Shown in pieces: positions 63,214-64,000 of a DNA stretch of 64,000 nt. The first letter of the stretch is position 1. Every line of letters starts with the position of its first letter. The notes under the pieces are model-generated. The model did not search any database, had not been told where the DNA came from, and saw only the letters and a program-made list of their open reading frames with translations. Position numbers and translations under genes: made by a program. The DNA is from Pelagibacterales bacterium SAG-MED19. GTDB lineage: Bacteria; Pseudomonadota; Alphaproteobacteria; Pelagibacterales; Pelagibacteraceae. The DNA lies in assembly GCA_014654035.1 (NCBI GenBank), contig JACWDQ010000001.1:1-64000 (forward strand), written 5' to 3'.

Positions 63214-64000
63214 TTAAGTTTGTTTTCTTAATATAAGAACAAAAATTACAGAAGTAATCATCATGATTAATGCATAAGCTGCAGTTGGAACCATATAAGT
63301 CATATTAGTACCAAATAATTGCAATCCTACAAAAACTGCTAAAGTTCCATTTTGAAGTCCAGCTTCTAAAGATATGCATCTTCTTTGGGCAACTCCAGTA
63401 GTAAAAAATTTAGCTATATAAAAAGCTACAACCATCATTGTAACATTTAAGGCTAAAGCAATTGCTCCAGCTTTGGTTATAAACATCACAATGCTATCCC
63501 ATTCTTCAATATATATAGCAATAAAAACAATACAGAATAAACCAATAGATATTTTATTGATAATTTTCATATTGTTTACAATGAAATTACCCCACAGCTT
63601 TCTCAAAATCATTCCAATTATTACTGGAACTGTCACAACAAAAAACATCTTCAAAGATATACTAAGCATTGAAACTTCACTTTTGACGTATGTAATGTCA
63701 AATAATTCAATCGATAAAAAAACTACGTAAGGAACGGATACAATACTAATTAGACTAGTTATTGCTGTTAAAGATATTGAAAGAGCCACATCTCCATTAG
63801 CAAATTTTGTTAGTACATTTGAAGTTACGCCACCAGGAGCTGCAGCAATTAACATTACACCTAAAGCTAATTCAACTGGAGTTCTTAAAATAATTATTAA
63901 GAAATATGCAACAACAGGAAGCAATACTACCTGACAAAACATCCCAATAAAAAAATCTTTAGGACTCTGAACAACTCTTGTAAAATCTTTTACTGTCAAA
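63214..64000 (-). CDS. Bile acid:sodium symporter (BASS) family protein, N-terminus beyond the window
   Basis: At least 261 residues, continuing past the window edge; the visible part begins around LTVKDFTRVVQSPKDFF, which is normally about 50 residues into the protein. About eight hydrophobic helices are present, with family motifs LMLIAAAPGGVTSNVLTKFANG-like (AAPGGVTSN) and SLEAGLQNGTLAVFVG with conserved Glu/Asn residues for sodium. BASS transporters import organic anions such as 2-keto acids with sodium; substrate unknown. Follows the dehydrogenase convergently. Confidence 0.88.
   Translation of the reverse strand, partial: LTVKDFTRVVQSPKDFFIGMFCQVVLLPVVAYFLIIILRTPVELALGVMLIAAAPGGVTSNVLTKFANGDVALSISLTAITSLISIVSVPYVVFLSIELFDITYVKSEVSMLSISLKMFFVVTVPVIIGMILRKLWGNFIVNNMKIINKISIGLFCIVFIAIYIEEWDSIVMFITKAGAIALALNVTMMVVAFYIAKFFTTGVAQRRCISLEAGLQNGTLAVFVGLQLFGTNMTYMVPTAAYALIMMITSVIFVLILRKQT

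Overview
The window is a compact, strongly AT-rich bacterial chromosome segment. I read it as the SAR11 clade (Candidatus Pelagibacter and relatives, Alphaproteobacteria). The grounds are very short or overlapping gene junctions and very lysine/asparagine/isoleucine-rich proteins. It also has the alphaproteobacterial NDUFA12-DUF2155 pair, a SUF-only iron-sulfur operon under an IscR-type regulator, and a tandem SAM-II/SAM-V riboswitch arrangement described from Pelagibacter and marine metagenomes. I recognise no rRNA, tRNA, CRISPR array, phage or insertion sequence. Almost every base is coding. The longest stretch outside assigned genes (32748-33056) is mostly an in-frame lysine-rich reading frame in front of an aldehyde dehydrogenase.

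Layout. 1-9.3 kb: edge fragment, Hda-like ATPase, aspS, a free-standing NrdJ C-terminal module, NDUFA12 and DUF2155, then accC-accB-aroQ opposite thiS-thiG, and an RNase E/G without the usual Zn-link. 9.3-18 kb: penicillin-binding protein 1A, prfB with its programmed +1 frameshift, an AsmA-like protein, tyrS, anmK, a hydrolase. 18-24.6 kb: iscR-sufBCDS-sufU-sufT-sufA behind an IscR type 1 operator, then a possibly leaderless small gene. 24.6-32.8 kb: glnA, a YbaK deacylase, an EamA transporter, an epimerase, a glycosyltransferase, a homocysteine S-methyltransferase behind tandem SAM riboswitches, a TauE-type exporter, moaB, a methyltransferase and DUF1244. 33-44.5 kb: aldehyde dehydrogenase plus DUF779, a molybdenum-cofactor operon that runs into the molybdoenzyme msrPQ, a GYD protein, a second aldehyde dehydrogenase, ccdA, an FMN reductase, a gamma-butyrobetaine-hydroxylase-like dioxygenase and an inositol-monophosphatase-family enzyme.

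44.5-47.2 kb is the least explained part. It is a tight eight-gene, one-strand run of small proteins: two secreted paralogues with a conserved cysteine pair, two small alpha/beta proteins, a four-helix membrane protein, an NTF2-like protein, DUF2798, and an SMR-like protein lacking the essential membrane glutamate. It is my best candidate for an undescribed system.

47.3-50 kb: cysK-cysE, a VOC protein and a LysE-type exporter. 50-59.7 kb: a divergent organosulfonate-type locus. One arm is tauA-like, tauB-like, an enlarged tauC-like permease, a sulfolactate/malate dehydrogenase homologue, a phosphate acyltransferase and a HisD/HpsN-like dehydrogenase; the other is an omega-aminotransferase and alanine dehydrogenase. 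Two catabolic genes of this locus carry single-base frameshifts in A-runs. 59.7-64 kb: UDP-glucuronate epimerase-like protein, a dimethylglycine/sarcosine dehydrogenase-like protein and a truncated bile acid:sodium symporter homologue.

Metabolic themes that recur: one-carbon and methylated-amine use (homocysteine methyltransferase, dimethylglycine dehydrogenase, butyrobetaine-type dioxygenase), organosulfur handling, and molybdopterin supply for MsrP. All functional statements come from reading motifs and overall resemblance by eye; no database search was run.
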